From: Silanimonas sp.
Lineage (GTDB): Bacteria > Pseudomonadota > Gammaproteobacteria > Xanthomonadales > Xanthomonadaceae
Direction of reading: 5' to 3'
Assembly (NCBI GenBank): GCA_026005095.1
Contig: BPKK01000005.1
Location: 87,913-151,912, forward strand
Length of the DNA stretch: 64,000 nucleotides
Shown here: positions 1-8,023 of the stretch, in pieces
How the letters are laid out: every line of letters begins with the position of its first letter
How positions within the stretch are numbered: the stretch's first letter is position 1
Notes under the pieces: model-generated
The model's input: only the letters and a program-made list of their open reading frames with translations
Databases searched by the model: none
What the model was told of the DNA's origin: nothing
Program-made: the position numbers and the translations under genes

Positions 1-207
1 GCGCAGGGCGGCGGCTAGCGAGAGCAGGGCGAAATGGCCTTCCATGAAGGCCCGCTCGATCGCCGCCTCGGCCGCGGCCTGCAGTTCGGCATGCGCCGCC
101 ATGGCGCGCAGCCCCGGCCGCCACGCCGCTAGCGCCAGCAGCGGCGAGAGCAGCAGCAGGTCGAGGCTGTAGGCGGCATAGCGCACGCGGAAATCCTGCG
201 CGCTCAC
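1..207 (-). CDS. RDD family membrane protein, N-terminal part (truncated by window edge)
   Basis: The first 69 codons of a gene that runs off the left edge. It starts at a GTG whose last two bases belong to the tatC stop (GTGA overlap), so translation is probably coupled to tatC. The N-terminus reads MSAQDFRVRYAAYSLDLLLL, with the Arg and Asp spacing typical of RDD-domain proteins and the beginning of a hydrophobic helix (roughly residues 16-27). RDD proteins are small multi-pass inner-membrane proteins, mostly of unknown function, some linked to ion exchange. The family call rests on this short motif only; the rest of the gene is outside the window. Confidence 0.6.
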   Translation of the reverse strand, partial: MSAQDFRVRYAAYSLDLLLLSPLLALAAWRPGLRAMAAHAELQAAAEAAIERAFMEGHFALLSLAAALR

Positions 208-947
208 GCCGCACCCTCTTTGCGCGGACGCACCAAAAGCCGCCCCACCACCAGGCCGGCTTCATAGAGCAGCCACATCGGCAGCATCAGCAGCACCATC
301 GAGAGGCCGTCGGGCGGGGTGAGCAGGGCGGCAAGGATGGCGATGGCGACGATGACGTAGCCCCGCCACTCGGAGAGCTGCGCCGGCGTGACCCAGCCCA
401 GCATCATCGCCACCAGCACCGCCACCGGCACCTCGAAGGCGATGCCGGAGGCCAGGCCCATGACCAGCACGAAGCTGAGATAGGCGCTGATGTCGGTGGT
501 CATCACCACGCCCTCGGGCACGGTGGTGGTGAGGAAGGCGAACATCGCCGGCAGCAGCACGAAGTAGGCGAAGGCGAGCCCGAGGTAGAACAGCAGCACC
601 GAGGCCAGCAGCAGGGGCAAGGCAAGCCGCTTCTCGTGGCGGTAGAGCCCCGGGGCGACGAAGGCCCAAGCCTGGTAGAGCATGACCGGCGCGGCCAGCA
701 GCAGGGCAGCGAACAAGGCCAGCTTCATCGGCGCGAAGAAGGGCGAGGCGACATCGATGGCGACTAGGCGACCGCCTTCCGGCAGGTAGCGCAAAAGTGG
801 GGCGGCGAGCTTTTCGTAGAGGGTGTTGGCGAAGGGCAAGAGGCCGAGAAAGGCCAGGGCCAGGGCCAACAGCGCCCGCATCAGGCGCAGGCGCAGCTCC
901 AGCAGGTGGGCCATCAGACCCTCGCCGGGCGAGGTCTCGTCGCTCAT
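204..947 (-). CDS. tatC: Sec-independent protein translocase subunit TatC
   Basis: Multi-spanning core receptor of the twin-arginine translocon, which exports folded proteins across the inner membrane. The 247-residue product has the TatC N-terminal motif HLLELRLRL, six hydrophobic segments, the cytoplasmic loop with YRHEKR (the Glu that contacts twin-Arg signal peptides in the family) and the conserved LTPPD-x-x-S segment near the last helices. Length is normal. The ATG overlaps the tatB stop by ATGA, and the stop overlaps the following GTG of the RDD gene, so tatA-tatB-tatC-RDD reads as one transcript. Confidence 0.97.
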   Translation of the reverse strand: MSDETSPGEGLMAHLLELRLRLMRALLALALAFLGLLPFANTLYEKLAAPLLRYLPEGGRLVAIDVASPFFAPMKLALFAALLLAAPVMLYQAWAFVAPGLYRHEKRLALPLLLASVLLFYLGLAFAYFVLLPAMFAFLTTTVPEGVVMTTDISAYLSFVLVMGLASGIAFEVPVAVLVAMMLGWVTPAQLSEWRGYVIVAIAILAALLTPPDGLSMVLLMLPMWLLYEAGLVVGRLLVRPRKEGAA

Positions 948-1327
948 GGCACAGAGGTGCCGGGCGGATCGCGCGGCGGCAGCACGGCCGGGGGCACGGT
1001 GCCGTTCGTCTCAGCGGAGGGCGTGGAGGACGAGGACGCCACTTCCGGGCCCTCGATACCACGGGCGGCCTGCACGGCCTCCCGGGCCTCGGACTCGAGG
1101 GCTGCTGCCGCTTCGCGGATGGCGCGGCGCTCGGCCTCCAGTGTGGCCTTCAGTTCCTCGGCAGCGATCTCGCGCTCGAACTCGGCCTTCACCGCATACC
1201 ACTGGGCGCGGCCCTTGCGCACCCAAAGACCGGCGAAGCGCGCCACCTTCGGCAGGCGCTCGGGCCCGAGCACCACCAGAGCGATCACACCGATCAGCCC
1301 GATCTCGACCCAGCCCAGCTCGAACAT
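944..1327 (-). CDS. tatB: Sec-independent protein translocase subunit TatB
   Basis: Single-pass membrane protein that forms the twin-Arg signal receptor with TatC. I start at the ATG giving MFELGWVEIGLIGVIALVVL (127 aa); the longer open frame upstream lies over tatA in another frame. Visible parts: an N-terminal transmembrane helix (residues 2-21) with the family's polar Glu at position 8, the GPERLP hinge, an amphipathic helix, a charged helical stretch rich in Glu/Ala, and a Ser/Thr/Pro-rich tail. It lies 16 nt after tatA and overlaps tatC by ATGA. Confidence 0.95.
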   Translation of the reverse strand: MFELGWVEIGLIGVIALVVLGPERLPKVARFAGLWVRKGRAQWYAVKAEFEREIAAEELKATLEAERRAIREAAAALESEAREAVQAARGIEGPEVASSSSTPSAETNGTVPPAVLPPRDPPGTSVP

Positions 1328-1343
1328 GGCGGCAGTCCGCCGC

Positions 1344-1559
1344 TCAGCGGTCCTGGCGTTCGCGGTCGGCAGCGCCCTCGCCCTCGCGGGGCTGGGCCGG
1401 CGGATCGAGCCTGGCCGGCTCGTCGGCGGCCTCGCGCAAACCCTTCTTGAAGCTCTGGATGGCCTTGCCAAGATCGCCGCCGGCGCTGATGAGGCGCTTG
1501 GTGCCGAACACGATCAGCACGATCAGAAGGATGATGACGAGTTCGCGGAAGCCCAACAT
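1344..1559 (-). CDS. tatA: Sec-independent protein translocase subunit TatA
   Basis: Pore-forming subunit of the twin-arginine translocon. The 71-residue product has a short N-terminal hydrophobic helix, the FGTKRL hinge motif, an amphipathic helix (GGDLGKAIQSFKKGL) and a charged, disordered tail, which is the standard TatA plan. A GGAG ribosome-binding site lies 7 nt before the ATG. First gene of the tatABC-RDD operon. Confidence 0.96.
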   Translation of the reverse strand: MLGFRELVIILLIVLIVFGTKRLISAGGDLGKAIQSFKKGLREAADEPARLDPPAQPREGEGAADRERQDR

Positions 1560-1641
1560 GGCCGTGCTCCGAAATCGGGCGCCAAGGATAGCAGGCGGAA
1601 GCGGCCCACCGGCCGCACCGGCGGGCGTGGGGGAGCGGCCT

Positions 1642-2322
1642 TCAGCGCGCCGCCTGGGCAGTCGATTCCTCGAGGCGGTCGCGGAAGGCCACCACCGCGT
1701 CGATCTGCGGCCGGACGCGGTTCTCGAGGATCATCCGGGCCGTCACGTCACGGCCGTAGACGCGGCGGTTGGCGCGATTGTCGATGGCGATCACCGCGCC
1801 GTCGAGGGCGATGCCGGCGAACAGGCCGCGGGCGCGCGAGTAGCTGTAGATCTCGGCCTGCAGGCGGCCGTCGGTACTGGCCTGGGCATTGCGGCCCACC
1901 GGGCCGGCGGCCACCGCGGCATCGGCACCGAGAGTGAACTTGCCGTTGACGATGTTCTCGACACCGCGGCGGGTGCGGAACACCAGCACCACGTCGGCCG
2001 ACTGCACGCCGGCCTGGAAACCGATGCTGCCGCCGCCGAGGGTGATGAAGCTGGGGTTCGACCAGGTGCCATCGCGGCCGCGCACGGCCAGCAAGCCCTT
2101 ACCGCCGCGGCCGCCGAAGCCCAGCCCGGCCTTGATCACATCCGGCAAGACGGCGATCGCCTCGGCCTCGCGCAGCAGGCGCTCGGGGATGGATTCCTCG
2201 GGGATGCGCAGGATCTCGGCCAGCACGCGCGAGGCATTCTCGGCGCGCTCAGCCTCGCGCTGCTGGGCGGAGGCGGCGAGGGGAAGCAGGAGGACGAGCA
2301 GGGCGGTGAGGGCGAGTCGCAT
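1642..2322 (-). CDS. Exported SYLF/YSC84-domain (lipid-binding) protein
   Basis: A 226-residue secreted protein. The start at 2322 gives a clear signal peptide (MRLALTALLVLLLPLAASAQ) and has AAGGAG 7 nt upstream; the longer open frame would extend into hemH on the other strand. The mature part matches the SYLF/YSC84 family: early helices with AIAVLPDVIKAGLGFGGRGG, then glycine-rich beta segments (SNPSFITLGGGSIGFQAG) and the ADVVLVFRT block. In eukaryotes the family binds phosphoinositides; the bacterial periplasmic members are uncharacterised. Divergent from hemH, with about 80 nt between the starts. Confidence 0.85.
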   Translation of the reverse strand: MRLALTALLVLLLPLAASAQQREAERAENASRVLAEILRIPEESIPERLLREAEAIAVLPDVIKAGLGFGGRGGKGLLAVRGRDGTWSNPSFITLGGGSIGFQAGVQSADVVLVFRTRRGVENIVNGKFTLGADAAVAAGPVGRNAQASTDGRLQAEIYSYSRARGLFAGIALDGAVIAIDNRANRRVYGRDVTARMILENRVRPQIDAVVAFRDRLEESTAQAAR

Positions 2323-2403
2323 GAGGCGCTCCTTCGTCTGGGATCTTCGGAGTGTCGGCGCCGGCGTTTGAGCGCCGGATGAATCCGCCATGACACGGAC
2401 CCC

Positions 2404-3453
2404 ATGATAATGCCTGGCCTTTTCACACCGACCCTGCGCATGCACACCGCCTTCCATCCGCCCGCTGCCACCACCCGAGGCCGCACTGGCGTGCTGCTGG
2501 TCAACCTCGGCACCCCCGATGCGCCCACCCGCGGCGCAGTGCGGCGCTACCTGGCCGAGTTCCTGCACGACCACCGGGTGGTCGACCTCACGCGCTGGAT
2601 TTGGTGCCCGGTGCTGCACTTCCTCATCCTGCCGCTGCGCTCGGGCAAGGTGGCGCATGCCTATGCCAGCATCTGGCGCGAGGATGGCTCGCCCCTGCTG
2701 GCCCTTTCGCGGCAACTCGCCGAAGGGGTGGCCTCGGCCCTGCCGGAAGTGGAGCTGCGGCTGGCCATGCGCTACGGCCAACCCTCCGTGCCGGCCATGC
2801 TGCGCGAACTGGAGGCCGCCGGCTGCGGCCGCATCGTGGTGCTGCCGCTCTACCCGCAGTATTCAGCCAGCACCACCGCCTCCAGCCACGATGCGGTGAT
2901 GCGCGAACTGCTGCGCTGGCGTTGCCAGCCCGAGCTGGTGCTGCTGCAGGACTACCACCGGGACCCCGCCTGGGTGGCGGCGGTGGCCGAGAGCGTGCGT
3001 GCGCACTGGGCCGCGCAGGGCCGGAGCGACCGCCTGCTGATGAGCTTCCATGGCCTGCCGCAGCGCTTCGTGGCAAATGGCGACCCCTACGCCGCGCAGT
3101 GCCGCGCCAGTGCCGAGGCGATCGCTGCGGCGCTGGACCTACGCGAGGGCGAATGGACGATGAGCTATCAGTCGCGCTTCGGCCGCGAGCCCTGGCTGCA
3201 GCCCTACACCGACCAGACCCTCGAAGCCTGGGGCCGCGAGCGGGCTGGGGTGGTGGACGTGCTCTGCCCCGGCTTCGCCGTGGACTGCCTGGAGACCCTG
3301 GAGGAGATCGCGGTGCAGAACCGGAAGGCCTACGAGGCCGCCGGCGGCACCGCCCTGCGCTACATCCCGGCCCTGAACGCGCAGCCGGCCCATGTGGCGG
3401 CCCTGGCCGGTCTGCTGCGGCCGCACCTCGCCCGGCCGGCCGGCGGCGGATGA
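2404..3453 (+). CDS. hemH: Ferrochelatase
   Basis: Inserts Fe2+ into protoporphyrin IX in the last step of haem synthesis. The protein has the N-terminal VLLVNLGTPDAPT signature, the MSFHGLPQRF segment with the metal-binding catalytic His, and the C-terminal CPGFAVDCLETLEEI block with the acidic residue pair expected in the active site. Three in-frame ATGs (2404, 2410, 2440) are possible and none has a strong Shine-Dalgarno; starting at 2440 would give 337 aa instead of 349 and is equally plausible. The stop overlaps the next gene by ATGA. HemB is encoded elsewhere in the window. Confidence 0.96.
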   Translation: MIMPGLFTPTLRMHTAFHPPAATTRGRTGVLLVNLGTPDAPTRGAVRRYLAEFLHDHRVVDLTRWIWCPVLHFLILPLRSGKVAHAYASIWREDGSPLLALSRQLAEGVASALPEVELRLAMRYGQPSVPAMLRELEAAGCGRIVVLPLYPQYSASTTASSHDAVMRELLRWRCQPELVLLQDYHRDPAWVAAVAESVRAHWAAQGRSDRLLMSFHGLPQRFVANGDPYAAQCRASAEAIAAALDLREGEWTMSYQSRFGREPWLQPYTDQTLEAWGRERAGVVDVLCPGFAVDCLETLEEIAVQNRKAYEAAGGTALRYIPALNAQPAHVAALAGLLRPHLARPAGGG

Positions 3454-4310
3454 GCGGGGCGCGCGAGCTCCGCCTCCCCGGCGGTCGCGGCAAGCTGGCG
3501 GCGCTGCGTACCGGCGATCCCGCAGGCCCGAAGCTACTGGCCCTGCACGGCTGGCTGGACAATGCCGCCAGCTTCGAGCCGCTGTTCCCGGAACTCGCCG
3601 GCTTCGATCTCGTGGCGCTCGACCTGCCCGGCCACGGGGCCTCGGCGCACCGCGCCCCGGGCCACGACTACGCCTACGTGGACTGGCTGCACGACGTGCT
3701 CGACGCCCTCGATGCGCTCGGCTGGGAACGTGCCCACCTGCTCGGCCACTCGATGGGGGCCACCATCGCCAGCACCCTGGCCTCGGCCTGCCCGGCGCGG
3801 GTGGCACGGCTGGCCCTGATCGAAGGTCTGGGGCCGCTCGGCGCGCCCGCCGAAAGCGCCGGCATCCGGCTGCGCGAGGCGGTGGCGGCGCGACGGGCCT
3901 TACAGAGTAAGAGCGGGGCGCCGGCGCGGGTGATCCCGGACCTCGCCAGCGCGGTGCAGGCGCGCCTGCTGGCCACACCGATGCGGTACGCGGATGCCGA
4001 GCGGATCGTGCGGCGCAACCTGCGCCCGGTGGAGGGCGGCTTCGCCTGGCGTTCCGACCCGCGGCTGCGCCTGCCTTCCGCCCTGCGGCTCACCGAGGAA
4101 GGCATCCGGGCCGTGCTCGCCGGCATCGAGGCCCCCACCCTGCTGATCGCCGCCGTGCCGGCCCCGCCCTATTTCAGCCCGGCCCAGCGTGCCGCCCGCG
4201 CCGCCTGCGTGCCCCGGATCGAAGTGCAGGAGTTGGAAGGCGGCCACCACCTGCACATGGAACGCGCCGCCGAGGTCGGGGCGCGGCTACGGGCCTTCCT
4301 CGCCGGCTGA
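3450..4310 (+). CDS. Alpha/beta hydrolase
   Basis: A 286-residue alpha/beta-hydrolase-fold enzyme of unknown substrate. Visible features: the oxyanion-hole strand LALHGWLDNAASF, the nucleophile elbow GHSMGA with the catalytic Ser, a helical cap region, and the C-terminal GGHHLHME that supplies the catalytic His. The ATG overlaps the hemH stop (ATGA), so the two are co-translated. Similar hydrolases often follow hemH in related bacteria, but no role in haem synthesis is established. It converges on the lipoprotein gene with only 3 nt between stops. Confidence 0.9.
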   Translation: MSGARELRLPGGRGKLAALRTGDPAGPKLLALHGWLDNAASFEPLFPELAGFDLVALDLPGHGASAHRAPGHDYAYVDWLHDVLDALDALGWERAHLLGHSMGATIASTLASACPARVARLALIEGLGPLGAPAESAGIRLREAVAARRALQSKSGAPARVIPDLASAVQARLLATPMRYADAERIVRRNLRPVEGGFAWRSDPRLRLPSALRLTEEGIRAVLAGIEAPTLLIAAVPAPPYFSPAQRAARAACVPRIEVQELEGGHHLHMERAAEVGARLRAFLAG

Positions 4311-4313
4311 CGC

Positions 4314-4859
4314 TCAGCGGTCCCCGGGCTGCACGAAGTGGCCGAGGTTCACCCGCACATGGCCGTCGGCATGGTCTTCGAACAGGTAATTGGCGTGCCG
4401 CCCGTCCTTCTTCCACACCAGCATGGTGCTGCCGTCCTGGCGGGTATCGAGCTCGCGGCTCCAGCCCTCGGCGCCCATCTGCCCTTCGATCGCGGCAACG
4501 AGATCGGCGGCGCGGCGCGCCGGCACCCGGCCGGCGATCGAGGTGCTGCCGTCGACGGTGAGCACCATGTCCAGCGCCAGGCCCTCGGGCAGGGCGACAT
4601 CGGCGGGGAAATCGGCCGGCAGGCGGGCCTGCCCGCCCTGCTGCAGGGAGAAGGCCCGGCCGTCCTCGCCCACGCCGCGGATACCGGCGCCCCCCTCGTC
4701 CACCTCGAGATCGCGGGCGCCGGTGGCAGCCTCGGTGGCCACGGCCGTGGCCGTCTCGGCGGCCCGGTCCTCGGCCTTGCCGCAGGCGGCGGTGAACAGT
4801 AGGGAAGCGGCGGTGATCAGCAGCAGGCGGGTGGCAGCGGGAGTGAGCAGTCGGGGCAT
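4314..4859 (-). CDS. Putative lipoprotein of unknown function
   Basis: A 181-residue predicted lipoprotein: charged N-terminus, hydrophobic core and lipobox ending TAAC at about residue 26. The mature N-terminal part is Ala/Thr/Glu-rich and likely flexible; the C-terminal half (LPADFPADVALPEG onward) looks folded and repeats a pattern I associate with conserved hypothetical proteins of this lineage (DVALPEGLALDMVLTVDG, SMLVWKKDGR). I do not recognise a named domain. Probably anchored to the outer membrane, since the residue after Cys is Gly rather than Asp. Confidence 0.75.
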   Translation of the reverse strand: MPRLLTPAATRLLLITAASLLFTAACGKAEDRAAETATAVATEAATGARDLEVDEGGAGIRGVGEDGRAFSLQQGGQARLPADFPADVALPEGLALDMVLTVDGSTSIAGRVPARRAADLVAAIEGQMGAEGWSRELDTRQDGSTMLVWKKDGRHANYLFEDHADGHVRVNLGHFVQPGDR

Positions 4860-4910
4860 GAGGACTTCCTCGGGGCGGGAGGGAGGAGCGTAGCCGGGGC
4901 GAATGAACCT

Positions 4911-5708
4911 TCAGCCACCGAGCAAATGGCGCCAGCGGGCCTTCAATGCAAGACCAGCATCGCTGCGCAGGTACTGGCGCTGCCCGCGCCAGCCCGGAAA
5001 GCGGGCCTGCACCTCGGCCCAGAAGGCCGGCGAGTGGTCGGCCCGTAGCAGGTGGCAGAGTTCGTGCACCAGCACGTAGTCGAAGGCCTCGGGCGGCCCC
5101 AGCACCAGGGCGAGGTCCAGCGAGACCCGGCCATCGGCCGAGAGGCTGCCCCAGAGCGAGGACAGCGGGCGCAGGCGGAACTCGCGCGGCGGCCGCGGCA
5201 GGCCGGGCAGGAAACGCGGCAGAAGGCGGCCGATACGGCCCCGGGCCTCGGCTGCATAGGCCTCGCGCAGGGCCCGCCGCAGGGCGGTCGCGCCGACCGC
5301 GGCCGGGGCATGGAAGCGCAGCAGCCCGGCCCCGGCATCGACCTGCAGCCGGACCGCCCGCGCCGGCTGCCAGGCCACCGGCCAGTCATGGCCCCAGAGC
5401 GGCAGGACGTCGATCTCACCGAAGCGCCAGGCGACCGCCGCGGTGGCCACGGCATAGCGCCGCCACTGCACCTCGATCCAAGCCGCCTGCTCGTGGAGGA
5501 AGGCCTCGGCCACAGCGAGATCGAGACGCCAGGGAATCGACAGGCGCAGACCATGCTCGCGCAATGTGAGGCGCAGGCGGCGCGCCCGGCGGTCACGCAC
5601 CCGCAGCAGGGGCAGCACGGTGCCATCGGCCAGCCGCCACTCGCCCGGCACCTGCACCCGCGAGGGCGGAGCGGGGCGGGCAGAACGCTGGGCGCGGAAC
5701 AGGCTCAC
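4911..5708 (-). CDS. YgjP-like (SprT-type) M48-related metallopeptidase
   Basis: A 265-residue protein of the YgjP/DUF45 zinc-metallopeptidase-like family. The diagnostic part is near residues 215-235: YVLVHELCHLLRADHSPAFW, that is HExxH followed by a third His and the His-S-x-x-F/Y-W block. The N-terminal half carries the family's beta-rich region with RRARRLRLTLREHGLRLSIP. The natural substrate of the family is not well defined. Downstream of rdgC by about 25 nt on the same strand, so possibly read through from ttcA-rdgC. Confidence 0.87.
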   Translation of the reverse strand: MSLFRAQRSARPAPPSRVQVPGEWRLADGTVLPLLRVRDRRARRLRLTLREHGLRLSIPWRLDLAVAEAFLHEQAAWIEVQWRRYAVATAAVAWRFGEIDVLPLWGHDWPVAWQPARAVRLQVDAGAGLLRFHAPAAVGATALRRALREAYAAEARGRIGRLLPRFLPGLPRPPREFRLRPLSSLWGSLSADGRVSLDLALVLGPPEAFDYVLVHELCHLLRADHSPAFWAEVQARFPGWRGQRQYLRSDAGLALKARWRHLLGG

Positions 5709-5733
5709 GCGCCGATGCTCGCGCGGGCCGTGT

Positions 5734-6642
5734 TCAATCGACCCGGCTCAGCTTCAGCGCCTTTTCCAGCACGCCGAACACCCGGTGCACCTCGGCGCTG
5801 AACAGCGCGTAGCGGGCATCCAGCTCGGCGGCCAGGGAATCGCGCTCGGTGTTCTCCAACGTTTCTACGGCACCGTCGAGCAGCCTGAACTTGCGCAGCA
5901 CGAGGTCTTCGCCGAGCACGAAACTCACCTGTTCGTCGAGCACCAGGGCAAGCCGGGTCACCTGCTTGCCGCCCTCGAGGTGCTTCACCATCTCCTCGGC
6001 GGTGAGCTCCTGGCGCTGCGCCTTCACCACCGCGCCCCCGTCCACCGGATCCTTCAGCTCGCACTCGTCACCCAGCGCAAGGCCTTCGGGCAGCGGCTCG
6101 CCGGTGAGCCAGCCGGTCATCAGGGCGCGCACCGAGACCTCGGCATTCACCGGCACCGCCGGGAAGCTGCCAAGGGCGTGGCGCAGCTCGGAGACGAAGG
6201 CCTCGGCCGATTTCTTCGAGGCCGCATCGATGGCGATCATGCCGTGCCGGGCATCGATCGAGGCCGAGAGGCGTGAGCCTTTCACGAAGGCCTTGGGCAG
6301 CATCTCGTGCACCAGATCTTCCTTGAGCTGACGGCGCGCCTTGCCGCCGAGGCGGCGACCTTCCTTGGCCTCGATCTCGGCCAGCTTCTTGGCCAGCGCC
6401 TCGTTCACCACGGCACCGGGCAGCAGGCGGTCCTCGCGCCCCAGGGTGAGCCAGGCGCAATCGCCCACCCGGTGTACCAACGCCGGCTCGTCGCGGCCGA
6501 AGGGCGAAACGAAGCCGCGGCTGGAGAGCTCCAGCGGCCCCACTGGCTTGAGCGGGTGCTCGGCAAGGCGCTCCTCGAGCTGCTCGAGCGCGGCATTGGT
6601 AGAGGCGGGATAGCGGAAGAAGCTGAGATTCTTGAAGAACAT
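5734..6642 (-). CDS. rdgC: Recombination-associated protein RdgC
   Basis: A 302-residue ring-forming DNA-binding protein that limits RecA-promoted recombination. The start [11 protein letters not shown] is the family's N-terminus; I use the ATG at 6642 rather than the in-frame TTG just upstream, because the ATG shares its A with the ttcA stop (TGATG), a normal coupling. Other family signatures: SRGFVSPFGRDE, LLPGAVVNEALAKKL, the basic KEGRRLGGKARRQLKEDL segment, and IDAASKKSAEAFVSELR. Length matches E. coli RdgC (303 aa). Confidence 0.96.
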   Translation of the reverse strand: MFFKNLSFFRYPASTNAALEQLEERLAEHPLKPVGPLELSSRGFVSPFGRDEPALVHRVGDCAWLTLGREDRLLPGAVVNEALAKKLAEIEAKEGRRLGGKARRQLKEDLVHEMLPKAFVKGSRLSASIDARHGMIAIDAASKKSAEAFVSELRHALGSFPAVPVNAEVSVRALMTGWLTGEPLPEGLALGDECELKDPVDGGAVVKAQRQELTAEEMVKHLEGGKQVTRLALVLDEQVSFVLGEDLVLRKFRLLDGAVETLENTERDSLAAELDARYALFSAEVHRVFGVLEKALKLSRVD

Positions 6643-7607
6643 CAAGGGTTCCAGATCGGATCGAAGACCCCGGCACGCGGCATGGCCGGGGCGGCGGGAT
6701 TCGGGGAGGCAGGGCCGCCGGCCTCGGCTTCGGCCGCCTCGCCCGCGGGTGTGCCGGCCAGCCAGGCCTGGAGGTCGGGCAGCGGGCCTTCGCTGCGACG
6801 GCCGAGGGCGAGGAAATCGAACAGGCGGCGGTCGGAGAGCTGCGGGGGGCGAATGTCGCCGAGCGCGCGGCTGATGGTCTCAAGGCGGCCCGGCGATTCC
6901 TTCTCCCAGGCCTCCAGCATGCGCCGCACCACCTTGCGCTGCAGGTTCTCCTGCGAACCGCAGAGCGTGCAAGGAATGATCGGGAAGGCCATGGCCTCGG
7001 CATAGGCGGCGATGTCGGCCTCCTTCACATAGGCGAGCGGGCGGATCACCACATGACGGCCGTCGTCGCTCTGCAGTTTCGGCGGCATGCCGCTCAGCTT
7101 GGCGTGGAAGAACAGATTGAGAAAGAAGGTGGCGAGCAGGTCGTCGCGGTGATGGCCGAGCGCGATCTTGGTGATACCGTTCTCCGCCGCCCAGGTGTAG
7201 AGCGCGCCGCGGCGCAGCCGCGAGCAGAGCGAGCACATCGTCTTGCCCTCGGGCACCACGCGCTTCACCACCGAGTAGGTGTCCTGCTCGATGATGTGGA
7301 AGGGCTGGCCGATCGAGCGCAGATAGTCGGGTAGCACGTGTTCGGGGAACCCCGGCTGCTTCTGGTCGAGGTTCACGGCGATGAGCTCGAAGCGCACCGG
7401 CGCCTTCTGCTGCAGCTGGCGCAGGATGTCGAGCAGGGTGTAGCTGTCCTTGCCTCCCGAGAGGCAGACCATGATGCGGTCGCCGTCCTCGATCATGCCG
7501 AAGTCGGCGATGGCTTGGCCCACCTGGCGGCGCAGGCGCTTTCTCAGTTTGTTGAACTCATGCGCATCGGCCGCATTCGGGGCGGGGCGCGTCTCGGCAG
7601 AGGCCAT
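6642..7607 (-). CDS. ttcA: tRNA 2-thiocytidine(32) synthetase TtcA
   Basis: ATP-dependent sulfur transferase that makes s2C at position 32 of tRNA. It has the PP-loop [10 protein letters not shown], the CSLC pair and the later CTLC pair that ligate the [4Fe-4S] cluster, and the [17 protein letters not shown] block. I start at the ATG at 7607 (MASAETRP, 321 aa); a further in-frame ATG at 7637 is possible, while the longer frame would overlap the divergent gene. The C-terminal tail (about 50 residues after [12 protein letters not shown]) is Ala/Pro/Gly-rich and longer than the E. coli form. Coupled to rdgC. Confidence 0.95.
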   Translation of the reverse strand: MASAETRPAPNAADAHEFNKLRKRLRRQVGQAIADFGMIEDGDRIMVCLSGGKDSYTLLDILRQLQQKAPVRFELIAVNLDQKQPGFPEHVLPDYLRSIGQPFHIIEQDTYSVVKRVVPEGKTMCSLCSRLRRGALYTWAAENGITKIALGHHRDDLLATFFLNLFFHAKLSGMPPKLQSDDGRHVVIRPLAYVKEADIAAYAEAMAFPIIPCTLCGSQENLQRKVVRRMLEAWEKESPGRLETISRALGDIRPPQLSDRRLFDFLALGRRSEGPLPDLQAWLAGTPAGEAAEAEAGGPASPNPAAPAMPRAGVFDPIWNP

Positions 7608-7711
7608 GGCGTGGGGCGGAGCAGACGGGGCCGGCATTGTACCCCCTGCCCCGCCGGCGACCGTGACCGTCCCGGCGGGCGCGGGTGTAAGCTCGGCGCC
7701 CGGAGGCCCGA

Positions 7712-7918
7712 ATGCATACCCTCGACCCCGGACAGCTGGCAATGCGCCTCGTGGAGCTCAAGAGCGAGCACCGCGACCTCGACGCCGCCATCGCCGCGCT
7801 GGCCGCCCGCCCCGACTGCGACGAGCTGCAGCTCCGGCGGATGAAGAAGCGCAAGCTGGCGGTGAAAGATCAGATCGCCTGGATCGAGGACAAGCTGATC
7901 CCGGACCTGGACGCCTGA
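7712..7918 (+). CDS. YdcH-family (DUF465) small helical protein
   Basis: A 68-residue protein with the YdcH/DUF465 pattern: an N-terminal helix ending in [16 protein letters not shown] and a C-terminal helix [20 protein letters not shown]. Such proteins form a short alpha-helical hairpin; function unknown. Start supported by GGAGG 6-7 nt before the ATG. Divergent from ttcA with about 100 nt between. Confidence 0.88.
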   Translation: MHTLDPGQLAMRLVELKSEHRDLDAAIAALAARPDCDELQLRRMKKRKLAVKDQIAWIEDKLIPDLDA

Positions 7919-8023
7919 CGACCGGCGACCTCCTCACGGCTGACCCGGAGCGCCTGCTGGCGTGGCCCACGGAGTCGCGGTCGGCGCAGCGGACGGCGAC
8001 GGGCGTTTCGCGGCAACCGCTCT

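Noticed and set aside
6643..6645. TTG start for rdgC
   Set aside because: The ATG one codon later gives the conserved MFFKNLSFF and overlaps the ttcA stop as TGATG.
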